From Platynereis dumerilii (lineage: Eukaryota > Annelida > Polychaeta > Phyllodocida > Nereididae), in contig JAPTHN010000008.1 of assembly GCA_026936325.1 (NCBI GenBank), positions 23,272,703-23,336,702 on the forward strand: DNA of 64,000 bases. The letters are read 5' to 3'. The position numbers and the translations under genes were made by a program. Under the pieces are notes generated by a model. That model saw nothing but the letters and a program-made list of their open reading frames with translations. It ran no database searches and was not told the origin of the DNA. Below, piece by piece: positions 23,401-33,003 of this stretch; positions within the stretch are counted from its first letter, which is position 1, and each line of letters opens with the position of its first letter.

Positions 23401-26400
23401 GAATCAGAGAAGAAATCAGAGAACAAGGCAAGGATCAGAACAAAGAGATGGAAACAAAGCCAGAGAATGGAATAGAAACCAGAAAACTGCTTGCAAATCT
23501 AGCATCAAGCCATGAACAGCCAAATAGTGTGGAAAGTGTTGGAAGTAAATTGGATAATACAAAGAACATCAGCAACAGTATTTGTCCTCCAATACCAGAC
23601 AAGGTACAGCCAAGAAATCATGTTGAAGTCACCGATCAACACCATGGCATCAATGTAGGAGCTGTGGGTATAGAATCACAGAATTTGGAAGAAAAAAGCA
23701 TCAGTCAAATGACTTCTAATGAGCATATGCTAAAACATACACCACCACCAGCTCCACCACTGATTGGCAAAGTTCTGCATCCAAGCTTGAGAAGAAAGCA
23801 GCTTCATCAGGAGTTATCAATAGCTTTGTCAAACTCTTTAGCAAAGTCTGCAAAGTCTGGAAATGTTGAAGAACAAGGAAGCCCCAAACCAGCACCACCT
23901 CCTGTGGCTAAGAAACCTGACAAGACAAAACTTCATCCTAGGTACAGTTCTAGCACCATATCATCTGAAGCTTCTTCAACAGAAAGAGTTGTTGATATTC
24001 CTCTCCAGGCACCAGCTATGGCTGAGAGTAGTGAGAAAGATGTCGAGAATGAAAGGTATGCTGACGACGTTGACCAGGATTTTGACAATGAGAATTTGCA
24101 TCAACAGGTTGTCATATCATGGTCTGATGCTGCCACATTGCCACTTCGTCAAAATTCTGAAACAAAAAATGAAACGCAGAATGCTCAGAAAGTTTGTGAA
24201 TCTCACGATGAGAAACCAAAATTTCACCAAAGTCAGACTGAGAACATGGAGAAGCAGCCTTGCCTGGAAATGTTTGATGAAAAGCAGAATACAAAAAGAT
24301 CTTTTGAAGATCATCTTGGAGATACTGAAAAGAAACTACCAATACAGCCAGTCAACTTTGAGAAAGATCCTTTAGAAGTCAAGAAGATGCAGAAAATGGA
24401 TGGTCCTTATCTCCATCCACATCATCCACAGAAAGAGCCTATACATCAATCAAATTCAGAGATGATGTCTAGAATTGGGAAAGAGCCTTTTCATCAAACG
24501 AGTTCATCAGAGATGACAACTAGATCTGGAAAAGGGCATTTTCATTCAGAGATGACATCTAGATCTGGGACTGGTGCTTACCAAACTACAGGGCAAGAGA
24601 CGGTGTCTTATCATGAGAAGCCAAATGAGCAGAGGCCACAACACATCGCTGAAGTCCAACATCTTCCAAAAGAGCCAGAACAGAAGAAAGAAGAATCAGA
24701 AAATTTAGCGACAACCCGAAGATTGCTGAGTTACACTCCATCCAGTCCAGCTCAAGCTTTAGCAAAGATACTCAAGGCTTCTGTTGCCAAACCAGCTTGG
24801 GAGATTGATACGACAGATGATGAACGGGTCAATTCTGTCCTCGATTCTATTTGTTACATCTCTGAGGATGAGGAAGAGGCTGCTGAAGAGACATCGTCAA
24901 AACAAGATGGCGCCACACCTGATTTTGGACTGGATAAATTAGCCATACAAGCAGCGATAGCTCAGGCCATAACAAGCAATAGGATCATCCACCCAAGAAG
25001 TGATGTCATTGCCAAAACTGATGATGTGTCTCGAGGAACTGATGTTGGACAATGTCGAAATGAAGATTGTCAAGAAAGTACGAGAATGACTGATGGTAAA
25101 GAAGATGATCCAGTCATGCAACAACAGATGGCATGTCAAGATGTCACAGATCAGGCACCAAATGAAGATTGTTATAGTGCCAATGGTATTGAAAGCGAAG
25201 GTCTTGACCATGACAAGGAACAAGCCAAATCTTCAGCATCAGATGCTACAGAGTTTCCAATGGAAATGGAAGAAAGTGCAGTTGAGGAAGAGGCTATCAT
25301 AGATAGTGAAGGCAAAATTACATCACCTTGTAATACAATCCAAAGAGGTAAACGAAACACTTATGTGGAAAAACCGGTTGTACAAAGAACGAGGACGGTT
25401 TCTCCTCACAGAGTGGAAAGCTTCGAGTCTGGTTACACCCAAGCCCAAAATCTTGCGGGATCCAAGGATGGATACAAAGAGAGATTAATCGCAAGTCCTG
25501 ATTTTCCACCTCCTCCTTCTCCCCAGTCATTAGGGCAACTCTCTACAGAGCCAACATATGCTACTGAGCCTCAGAGGTCTGTGATGAGTCCAATAATGAG
25601 GAAAGAAGACACTTACGAGGCTTTGATAAGGCAAAATGAGTCAACATTGAAATCGCCCCAAATGATAACTTCTGAGAATGTTGTATCAATGGATAAACAG
25701 AAGATGATGAATCAACTAATACCTGGAACTGGTTTGAAGAAAGATGCCAGGAATGATTTGAGGTACATAACCTCCCCTCCTCCGAATCTCCCACCGCCTT
25801 CTCCGATTACCCAAGATGAGCGATTTGTACCGACTCCCGATTTACCCCCTCCCCCAATGCCGATAGCCTCCGAGATGTTTGTCACACAAACTCACAATGG
25901 AGTGACATCTTATACTCATAACCATATTGAAAACAAGAGAAAGGAATTGAAGTCATACCTCGATCAAGGTATACCAATCGCAAGAGTGGCCAATAAACCG
26001 TGCAAAGACTTTTCGAATTTCGCTGCGGGACCGTCGTTGAAACCGCTAAAGACGAAACCTAAGCCAGACCCTCCGAAAAACAAGCATTTCGCAGCTCTGC
26101 ATAACATCATAAGGAGAGCGTTCAACCACAAGCACACGTCTAAAGATAATGTGGTAAAAGATGGTAAAGGGTGTGTGGTGTTCCCAAAGGATGAAAATAT
26201 CAGTCTCTCCAAAGACACCGCGACCTTGAAGTCAAACTTTCGCCATTCCTTCTGCAACAGTCAGATAAAATGTCAAGAAGATAACGTGGAAATAAAACCA
26301 AAACCAAATGAACAATCTACTGCTGCTAAAAGTCAGCATTATCAGCGTAATAGTAACGCGAATAATGCAAAGCATCATTTCCAAAGGCGAAATACAATCT

Positions 26401-26495
26401 GCGGAGTTTCTGTTCTGAAAGCTGCGGATCAACCTCCATGTAAACCAACTCCAGTGAAAGACAACAGAGGCACTGGTCGTCATTCTGAGGTGTGA
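7843..26495 (+). CDS. Large NHL-type beta-propeller protein with long disordered tail (four exons, 1,844 aa)
   Basis: Exons 7843-8452, 17532-17713, 18077-18207 and 21884-26495 (stop TGA) join with consistent phases (1, 0, 2) to give 1,845 codons. The ATG has a strong context (CAAGATGG). Residues 1 to about 175 are Ser/Thr-rich. Residues about 178-435 form an NHL/YVTN-like propeller with repeated blade phrases: GVVCMPNGNVAVSDF, CPRGLAYHPQEAGLIVTEW, KPWDVVVGPRDLIYVSDFRS and FPKGLCLLNDLILVSHD. The rest looks disordered: a charged KEEI helix (about 798-825), His/Ser-rich repeats (about 1155-1200), an acidic SEDEEEAAEE stretch (about 1300), three proline motifs (about 1513, 1604, 1626) and a basic KNKHFAALHNIIRRAF segment (about 1707-1722). 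No RING, B-box, membrane segment or enzyme motif was seen. The propeller suggests protein or RNA binding and the proline motifs SH3, EVH1 or profilin partners; both are inference. I do not recognise a named orthologue. Confidence 0.85.
8500..9276. repeat. 58-bp minisatellite, left block (intron 1 of the propeller gene)
   Basis: Roughly 13 diverged units of about 57-58 bp, each with GAGCTGATGCACCATAAT, a CTTCCCCTTAAAA segment and GTTGTCTAACCAGTT. The array starts within about 50 bp of the splice donor at 8453. It is cut by the LINE insertion at 9277, and the same array resumes at 16682. Confidence 0.9.
9150..9197 (+). repeat. 48-bp insert in the minisatellite resembling a widespread SINE core
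   Basis: One minisatellite unit is interrupted by sequence containing GTGTTTTACGCCTCTGCAGC and GGCTATATCGAA. This resembles the TGTTTTACGCC..GCTATAT core known from many molluscan and other marine-invertebrate repeats. The assignment is from memory of that motif and is tentative. Confidence 0.35.
9881..10710. mobile_element. 830-bp MITE with TTAA target sites (piggyBac-like), in the left arm of the foldback
   Basis: Flanked by TTAA at 9877-9880 and 10711-10714. The inverted ends are GGTGACTCATGCATGG and, on the other strand, GGTGACTCAACCGTGG. The right arm of the host foldback has an empty site (CTCTAAACC), so insertion followed formation of the inverted repeat. A segment of about 100 bp (9902-9999) recurs in direct orientation at 10269-10365. 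TTAA targeting is characteristic of piggyBac, but the terminal bases do not give an independent family proof. Confidence 0.65.
13177..13281. repeat. 28-bp tandem repeat, about four copies, in the foldback loop
   Basis: Units contain GAGATATAGCTCAACTTT followed by a variable GAATAGCTG-like end. Confidence 0.8.
13858..14093. mobile_element. hAT-type MITE (236 bp) in the foldback loop
   Basis: The inverted ends are CAGGGGTGCCGGAA on both sides. An exact 8-bp direct repeat ATCTGAAC flanks the element (13850-13857 and 14094-14101). Both features are diagnostic for the hAT superfamily. There is no coding capacity. Confidence 0.85.
16682..17480. repeat. 58-bp minisatellite, right block (intron 1 of the propeller gene)
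   Basis: Roughly 13-14 units of the same repeat as 8500-9276, here with the variant GTGCTGATGCACCACAATAC more common. Units at 17030-17240 show recently amplified pairs. The array ends about 50 bp before the acceptor at 17531, so before the LINE arrived the intron was almost entirely minisatellite. Confidence 0.9.
17532..17713 (+). CDS. Propeller gene, coding exon 2
   Basis: Preceded by a pyrimidine tract and CAG, and followed by GTATAA. It encodes IIYNDLGIRVSSSHEGG through WTKGRLLMLSSDARKRLRRIN, one to two propeller blades. The phase 1 entry and phase 0 exit fit both neighbours. Confidence 0.85.
18077..18207 (+). CDS. Propeller gene, coding exon 3
   Basis: Bounded by TTTCAG and GTAGGA. It encodes VSMRPFGVGVLSCGDLVVVG and then MFKLHGTWSGGAAIIDLKGK. 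Exit phase 2 joins AG to ATGG of exon 4, giving RWRGGLDKPWDVVV. Confidence 0.85.
18595..20316. mobile_element. 1.7-kb foldback element in intron 3 of the propeller gene
   Basis: Inverted arms of about 160 bp (about 18598-18764 and 20158-20313) start AGTGCCGCCTGTAAGTAAGT on the left and its near-complement on the right. They share GCTAAACATCCTCAAC-, GGGTCATAAAGGCC- and GGATAACAATGGCAGCC-like blocks. Target duplications could not be fixed. No coding was seen in the interior. Confidence 0.65.
18770..18907. repeat. Near-perfect 53-bp hairpin inside the foldback
   Basis: The arm containing TTAGGTATGGGTCAAAG and GATAAGTAAGTGAA is repeated in inverted orientation within about 30 bp. Its AAGTAAGTGAA edge matches the outer end of the enclosing element, so it may be a collapsed second copy of the terminus. 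Confidence 0.75.
20317..21883. other. Remainder of intron 3
   Basis: No exon, transposon or tandem array was recognised between the foldback element and the acceptor at 21883. Short open frames here have no recognisable protein motifs. Confidence 0.4.
21884..26495 (+). CDS. Propeller gene, terminal coding exon 4 (4.6 kb)
   Basis: This single exon carries the last propeller blades and the entire tail. The open frame extends upstream of 21884, but the true start is the acceptor TTTCAG/A, because only that joins the preceding exon in frame. Uninterrupted coding over 4.6 kb is strong evidence that the gene is functional. Confidence 0.9.
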
Positions 26496-27420
26496 AAGTT
26501 ATCAAAACTGACAAAACAACTTCTAAATTTTATGGTTGATGTTTAGCAAGATATCATTAAAAACACAGGTGGACATTGATCCAGTGAAAGCGTGCTGGCC
26601 CCCTCGGTGACTTGGCCAACTATGGTGGACTGATATTTATGTTGGGCATTGCCGCATTTGAAATTTCATTGAATTTCCTTTTGACGTGTTTGTGTTACTA
26701 TTTCTTCAAATCGAATTATTTCATTAATCACAGATGATTCTGTCTCATTATCAAGTATTCATCTTTAGAATCTATTAAAAACGTGTAAAAATTTGAGTGT
26801 GGTGGTTCGCGATCAACATCTATAAGCTATTTTAATGTTGAGAATTCTGCATGATTCATGTATTCACCATGTACACTGTACAGAATTACAATATTATTTC
26901 AAGTAATGAAATTGCTATACTATGTAATATCTCTATTCTCTGTAGAAACTTCCAAATGTCTTAATTTTGAAACTGACATACATTGTATCAAATGGGATAG
27001 CCATAAATTTTGTTTTCTCTAAATTTGTTTTTGCAATCGCTGATTTCACTATGTTACAAGTTTAACTATACATACTTCTCAAAGATGAATTTTCCTATAT
27101 TCCCGTTATTTTTGTAATTTATTCAGAAATTTTAAATTTCTATTATATTTTTAACTTCCATGATTGTCAGATTTGTTTCTGAAAGTATTTTCGCAACATA
27201 TATATATTCAGAATATATTCTACAATGTTTTGTTAAAATACTTCCAATATACATGTACATGTACTCATGTATGACCTTTATCCTAATTCCTGATCCACAT
27301 AGCTTTCCATTTCCTATTTTTAACAGTATTATGAGAACTTCCTATTATAGTGTTTATGATATTCAATCATGAATAATTCTGTATTTTGCTCGAAATAAAT
27401 CTGTATTAAACATATGAAAT
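26496..27420 (+). other. Probable 3' UTR of the propeller gene
   Basis: AT-rich sequence follows the stop codon. AATAAA at 27394-27399 is a candidate polyadenylation signal, placing the transcript end near 27415, just before the MITE at 27443. No other coding was seen. Confidence 0.5.
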
Positions 27421-27442
27421 AGTTTCTATTCACTACTAAACA

Positions 27443-28057
27443 GTTCAACAAAAATAAGTCCCCCATTAAATAAACTTGAATATCTCAAAGATTCCTTCTC
27501 CGATTTTTATGAAAGTTGGATCAAATTATAGGCCTGTATAATAGTGTATATCGACCCTAAATGTGTATTTGTAGTTTAGTGGCATTATTCCTGGCTGACC
27601 CAGCAGCCTTCAAGCCTACCCATGTTTTCAAAAATCTGTGGCTTTTCGAATGGATATGAACAATTTGACCAAGCAGGGGAGCCACCAGCTGGGGCATGCT
27701 TCATCATGATACTGGAGAAAATTTGTTTCTCAATCATATTTAGTGGACAAATGAGGACTTCTTTTGTAAACTTTTCACAGTTTAGGTTCCCTGGGTGACA
27801 TTAGAAATTATTTGAGTGGAGTTTGAGCACATTTTGGAAAAAATTATTTTGGAAGAGTCAAAACTTCAAATTTTTGAAAAGAGGGGTATGTGCACTCAGG
27901 GTCGGCTGGCTCAGACAAACATGAAGCAATCGAGCTACAATTACACAGACATAATGTCAGTATGCAGGCCTACAAATACGAGAACTTTAACAGAAATCGG
28001 AAAAGAGGTCTTTGAGATATTGAAGTTTTCGTAAGGAGGGACTTATTTTTGTTGAAC
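27443..28057. mobile_element. 615-bp MITE with terminal inverted repeats of about 65 bp
   Basis: The left end starts GTTCAACAAAAATAAGTCCC, and the right end is the complement of the same sequence. Homology continues through AATATCTCAAAGA and CCGATTTTT. The flanking bases share CA, but the true target duplication is uncertain. Non-coding interior. Confidence 0.7.
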
Positions 28058-28308
28058 CATACAGTTCATGTCAAAGAGACTTGATGTTTTAATGCAAGTT
28101 TACATGACACTGCATGACAAATGCGTTGGGAGTCACTTGCGACACAAACTACGAATGAAACTCTTTTTAGAAATGTTGCATTATACTGCTTCATAAAAAT
28201 TTCTATCTAAAATTTTTTACAAATCAATCGACTTTTAAAGTTACAAGTAGAATTTCACATCTTTCTCTGGAGAATAAGTTGTTCTTGGTCCCAGGTATAT
28301 ATATCCAT

Positions 28309-29243
28309 ATATAATGATTAATTGTTCACTGGAACTTACTTTTTTGGCATGACGTTTCAGCCTCTCAGCTAGAGGCCTTGTTCATATGTGAATGGAACAC
28401 AGGATGGCTTGTTGTGTTTGGTGTTGTTAACACTCAGGAGTTGAACAGCTAACTGAGCTTCTGGAGTTCTGTTAGAACACCACTTATTTTGTCTACGACA
28501 ATAGAGAGGTTTTGCTACACGTTCAGGTGTGACGTATACGTGTACAAGTGCTATCTTATTACATTGTTGTCATGGCAACTCCCAAGTACACGTCACACGG
28601 AAACGTGAAGCAAAACCTCTCTAATACATACTACCAGCAAACACATGGAGCTGCAATGGCTCCCCTGTTTCGCCAATTGTCTGTAACATATACATGGAAG
28701 ATTTTGAAGATATCGCCCTCTTCAGATCACATGGCATCAGCACTTACCATCAGCCCCAGAATAAAATCCGCTCCCTCCTGGTACATCCAAAAGACAAAAC
28801 ACCTGAGGTAAACAAATGTGGCATAATCTATCATATAACTTGTGATCAAGATCAGAACCACACATACATCGGAGAAACGAAGAGGTCCCTCAACACCAGA
28901 CTGAAAGAGCACCAGAAGTTCGACAACCCCACAGCCGTTGGCCAACACTGTATCAACACTGGACATACCATCTCCGTGCGCAATGCCAAGATACTGTGTA
29001 GAGAGCCAGACTGGATAAAGCGGAAGATCAAGGAATCCATATACATCAGGCAACAACACCCCGACATGAACCGTGACCAAGGCTACCAACTCCCCCCTGT
29101 GTACAATCAACTCCTGAGTGTTAACAACACCAAACACAACAAGCCATCCTGTGTTCCATTCACATGTGAACAAGGCCTCTAGCTGAGAGGCTGAAACGTT
29201 ATGCCAAAAAAAGTAAGTTCCAGTGAACAATTAATCATTATAC
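28309..29243 (+). mobile_element. Truncated Penelope-like retroelement with GIY-YIG endonuclease domain
   Basis: Inverted flanks of about 135 bp (28309-28443 and 29107-29243) bracket the element, as in the terminal repeat structures of Penelope-like elements. Inside are a fragment of the reverse transcriptase (TTYFVYD, then YYQQTHGAAM, a Penelope-type motif) and, further on, the GIY-YIG endonuclease: CGIIYHITC, HTYIGETKRSLNTRLKEH, HCINTGH. It is much shorter than a complete element and most of the RT is missing. A 118-bp MITE interrupts the RT fragment. Confidence 0.8.
28504..28621. mobile_element. 118-bp palindromic MITE with TA target sites inside the Penelope-like element
   Basis: Flanked by TA at 28502-28503 and 28622-28623. 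The ends GAGAGGTTTTGC and GCAAAACCTCTC continue into arms of about 37 bp that share GTGTGACGT-like blocks. TA duplication and a near-complete palindrome suggest a Tc1/mariner-type MITE. Confidence 0.7.
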
Positions 29244-30300
29244 ACATCTTTCTTGTTAGATGGAAGAACAGTGGCATCTTAATTAAGTAGGCCGCATTAG
29301 TGTGGTCCAAAAACACTTTCTTCTAAATTTCTCTGGTTTGAATCTTTCATTCTGATCTTACATCGATAGAAGGTATTGAGTAAAAATTTCAGCAAAATCA
29401 ATTGATATTTAAGGGTGGCACAAAGCCGTTTAAGTTTAACATGTGACTGGCCTGCAGCAGACTTAAAAATCACCGGTATTTGCAAATCTTGCAATGATGA
29501 CCAATTATTTTGATCAAATAACCTTTTTTTTTTTAATATGTAAAGGATGCCCAATCCAGTCCTGATATTATTTTTGACTTACAAAGTTTTGTAGAAGGTC
29601 AGCATAGATATTACACAGGTCAATTTTCAAGCATTAAAAAAAAAAAAACAGGAAAATATTTCATTCACTATGAATAATAAATCCAAAATAACCCCCATAT
29701 ATTACTTTGCCATGCCAACTTTATCATATACTAAACAAGCATCCTCGGATACAATGGCTGGTTAATCCTATGGGAAAGTAGAAGGTGTGATTTGCAGCAT
29801 GCGAGAGCGTCTGAGGCAAAAAATATGAGTGTAGGAACAGTGGAACTGGAGGTTGAGGTATAGTAGGGTGATGTCTGCGTGAACTAGATTCTCTTGACGT
29901 GAGGGTATAGCAATGAAGTATAGGTGCAACTTGCTACAGTGAGCATTGCGCAAGTGTTTGAGTAGAGCGTGACAGCAGACACTAGTGTCTAACAGAGTCG
30001 CTGCCCATATAGAGCTATGGGCCGACAAATTCATAATGTGGAATACTTGTACCAAATTTCATAACTCTAAAATAAGCGGAATATTAAGGTCACAAATGGA
30101 CAGTTCAAGAATGACAAAAGATGGCTGCCAGAAAGGCCTACATCTTGAATTCATCGTCATGTTCCCAATCAATACCCACAGGCGTACACCTGAACCAAAT
30201 TTTATAACTCTTAAGTGAAATATTAAGGTCACATTTGGCAGTCCAGGAATGAAGAAAGATGGCTGCTAAAATGCACGCTATCTCAGTTGTCTCGACAGGT
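29244..30300. other. Intergenic; includes a diverged direct repeat
   Basis: No gene was recognised. About 80 bp at 30050-30130, containing ATATTAAGGTCACAAATGG and AAAGATGGCTGCCAG, recurs in diverged form at about 30190-30265 in direct orientation. Confidence 0.45.
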
Positions 30301-30339
30301 AGGCTACTCATTCTTCTGCTTTCACCCCTAGCATATAAC

Positions 30340-31915
30340 TAGCAAAACTAGCAAAAAAAATTTTTTTTGCGAGGACACCCCCCGACGTGACCCCCCCCCC
30401 CCGGACTTGTAAAATATAAAATTTTAAAATTACCTCCTTCCGAGGAGAGCCCCAGCCTAGAAATATAACTAGCAAAAATAAAAATTTCTGCAAGTACCCC
30501 CCCCGGATGTGACTCCCCCCCGGGCCTTGTATAGAATATAAAATTTAATACCTCCCGAGGTGACCCCAGCCTATCTAGCAGAAATAAACTTCTTTTTTTT
30601 TTGCGAGTACCCCCCCGACGTGACCCCCCGGGACTTGTAAAATCCTAAATTTTTTAATTACCTCCCTCCGAGGTGACCAACCTAGAAACATAACTAGCAA
30701 AAAAAAAAATTTCTGCAAGCTCCCACCGGATGTGACCCCAGTCGAGCAATATATCTAGCAGAAAAAAAAAATTTTTTTTTGCAAGTATCCCCCCCGAGGT
30801 GACCCCCCTCAGGACTTGTAAAATCCAAAATTTTTTAATTACCACCCTCCGAGGTGACCCCTAGCCTAGAAATATAACCAGCAAAAAAAATTATTTCTGC
30901 AAGTACCCCCCTGGAAATGTCCTCCCCCCCTCGGGCCTTGCACAGAATATAGAATTTAATACCTCCCCCGAGGTGACCCTAGCCTGGCAATATAACAGGC
31001 AGAAATTTTTTTTTTTTGCGAGTACCCCCCCCCCGAGGTGACCCCCCTCAGGACTTGTAAAATCAAAAAATTTTTAAATTACCTCCCTCAGAGGTGACCA
31101 AGCCTAGAGATATCACTAGCAAAAAAAAAAATTTCTGCGAGTACCCCCCCCGGATGTGACCCCCCCCGGGGCCTTGTATAGAATTTAAAATTTAATACCT
31201 CCCCCGAGGTGACCCAAGTCTGGCAATATAACAGGCAGAAAATTTTTTTTTTGCGAGTACCCCCCCCCCCCGAGGTGACCCCCCTCAGGACTTTTTTAAA
31301 TCTAAAATTTTTAAAATTACCTCCCTCCGAGGTGACCCCTAGCCTAGAAGTTTAACTAGCAAAAAAAATAATTTCTGCAAGTACCCCCCTGGATGTGTCC
31401 TCCCCCCCCCCCGGGCCTTGCACAGAATATAGAATTTAATACCTCCCCCGAGGTGACCCCAGCCTGGCAATATAACAGGCAGAAAATTTTTTTTTTTTGC
31501 GAGTAACCCCCCCCCCGAGGTGACCCCCCTCGGGACTTGTAAAATCTAAAAATTTTTAAATTACAACTCCCTCAGAGGTGACCCCAAGCCTAGAGATACA
31601 CTATCAAAAAAAAAAATTTTTTCCGAGTACCCCCCCCAGATGTGACCCCCCCCCCGGGGCCTTGTATAGAATATAAAATTTAATACCTCCCCCGAGGTGA
31701 CCCAAGTCTGGCAATATAACAGGCAGAAAATTTTTTTTTTTGCGAGTACCCCCCCCGAGGTGACCCCCCTCGGGACTTTTAAAATCTAAAATTTTTAAAA
31801 TTACCTCCCTCCGAGGTGACCCCCAGCCTAGAAGTATAACTAGCAAAAAAAATAATTTCTGCAAGTACCCCCCTGGATGTGTCCTCCCCCCCCCCCCCCC
31901 CCCCCCCGGCCTTGC
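30340..31915. repeat. Higher-order tandem array (about 120, 240 and 480 bp periods)
   Basis: A half-unit of about 120 bp has a core of A/T run, GCGAGTACCCCCC, GAGGTGACCCC and a poly-T/poly-A segment. Two half-unit types alternate (with CCTAGAAATATAACTAGC or TGGCAATATAACAGGCAG), giving about 240 bp. Spacings of CCTAG landmarks are 225, 183, 239, 240, 246 and 238 bp. Alternate 240-bp units also resemble each other more closely: those at 30864, 31343 and 31827 share CTGGATGTGTCC and GCACAGAATATAG, while those at 31103 and 31589 share GATGTGACCCCC and GTATAGAAT. This gives a further 480-bp period. Confidence 0.85.
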
Positions 31916-32600
31916 ATTCTACATGTCTCCCTATTGGCTGAAATGGCCACTCCCACCAAGTCCCTCATTCTCATTGGCTCTAAATGGCCACATCCCCAAA
32001 AATTAAAAATTTTTAAGTACTGCCACAGTTTCAACCGAACAACTGTCAACCCATTACACCTTGCCTAATGCTGTCAAATTAGCCAACTAAGATTGCTTCT
32101 AACCAGCAATTACCACAAACACAAACTCAACGCATGATGGCCAAAAATGCATACCTGTCATTATGCGCCACACCTCCAAATATCGACCACACCCCCAAAA
32201 CCCATTATTAAAAAGGCTAGAGAATTCTCCAGAATTCTCCAGCCAAAAATCGCAAAAAAATATTTGCTTCATAGAAAGATCTGGGAAATTGCCCATTTTT
32301 TCAGTTCCGCAAATGGGAATTACATGATAAATTTCGAAGGCTTTGTGCAATTGTGCCACCTCTAAATATTAAATGATTTGGCTGAACTTTTTGCATGTGT
32401 TTGTTTTACTCATAATGGTCGTCAATTTCTGCTTTCAAATAATATTATGGGGTTTTAGGAGATTTGATTTTTCCCATAGGAATGTGGATCACCCTAGGCC
32501 GCATGTGTCATTGGTACAAGATGATCAGATCCTTGATCAAAGACCAACAGGGAAATCTAGACTTGGCAAAATGTGCCACAGATATTTACAAGCAAACACA
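31916..32600. other. Intergenic, no gene recognised
   Basis: Repeated phrases such as CATTGGCTCTAAATGGCCAC and ATTGGCTGAAATGGCCAC occur near 31932-31990, followed by unassigned AT-rich sequence. Confidence 0.35.
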
Positions 32601-32830
32601 TTATGTGAACCAATTCATCTGGACCTCTAGATTTCTTCACAAGTTGCACATTCATGAGGAATCTTAACTTGCCCAACACAAGAGAGTGACACCACGGACA
32701 TAATAAAGGTCTAGATAGTAGTACTAACAAATTGTTCCTCCATAAGGAATTGAACACACAACCAATAGGCTTAGAGCAGCAGCCAAAGGCTCTTTCCTTC
32801 ACCAAAACGGCCATCCAGTTGCCTACACTT
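32600..32830 (-). mobile_element. Possible tRNA-derived SINE (minus strand)
   Basis: Read on the minus strand, an A-box-like TGGCCGTTTTGGTGAAGG and a B-box-like GTGTTCAATTCC lie at tRNA-like spacing (about 32820 and 32750). They are followed by an unrelated body. Its head differs from the SINE family found in the MAP4K gene. Confidence 0.4.
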
Positions 32831-33003
32831 ATCTAGTAGAGTCAGACTCACTGAAATTTCCAATTAAGTAAGAAGTAAAACAAAACAAAAATTGAATTTT
32901 TTTGTTCAAACTGTATTTAGTTAATACATGATCATAATTATGATACGTAGCATCCAAGGCTATCTCATAACCCTGCGAAGGTCATACATGGTAATACAAA
33001 TCA

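Noticed and set aside
23863-24375. 170-residue plus-strand frame and several minus-strand frames within 22.6-26.5 kb
   Set aside because: They overlap the long propeller-gene exon in other frames and show no domain; the main frame explains the region.
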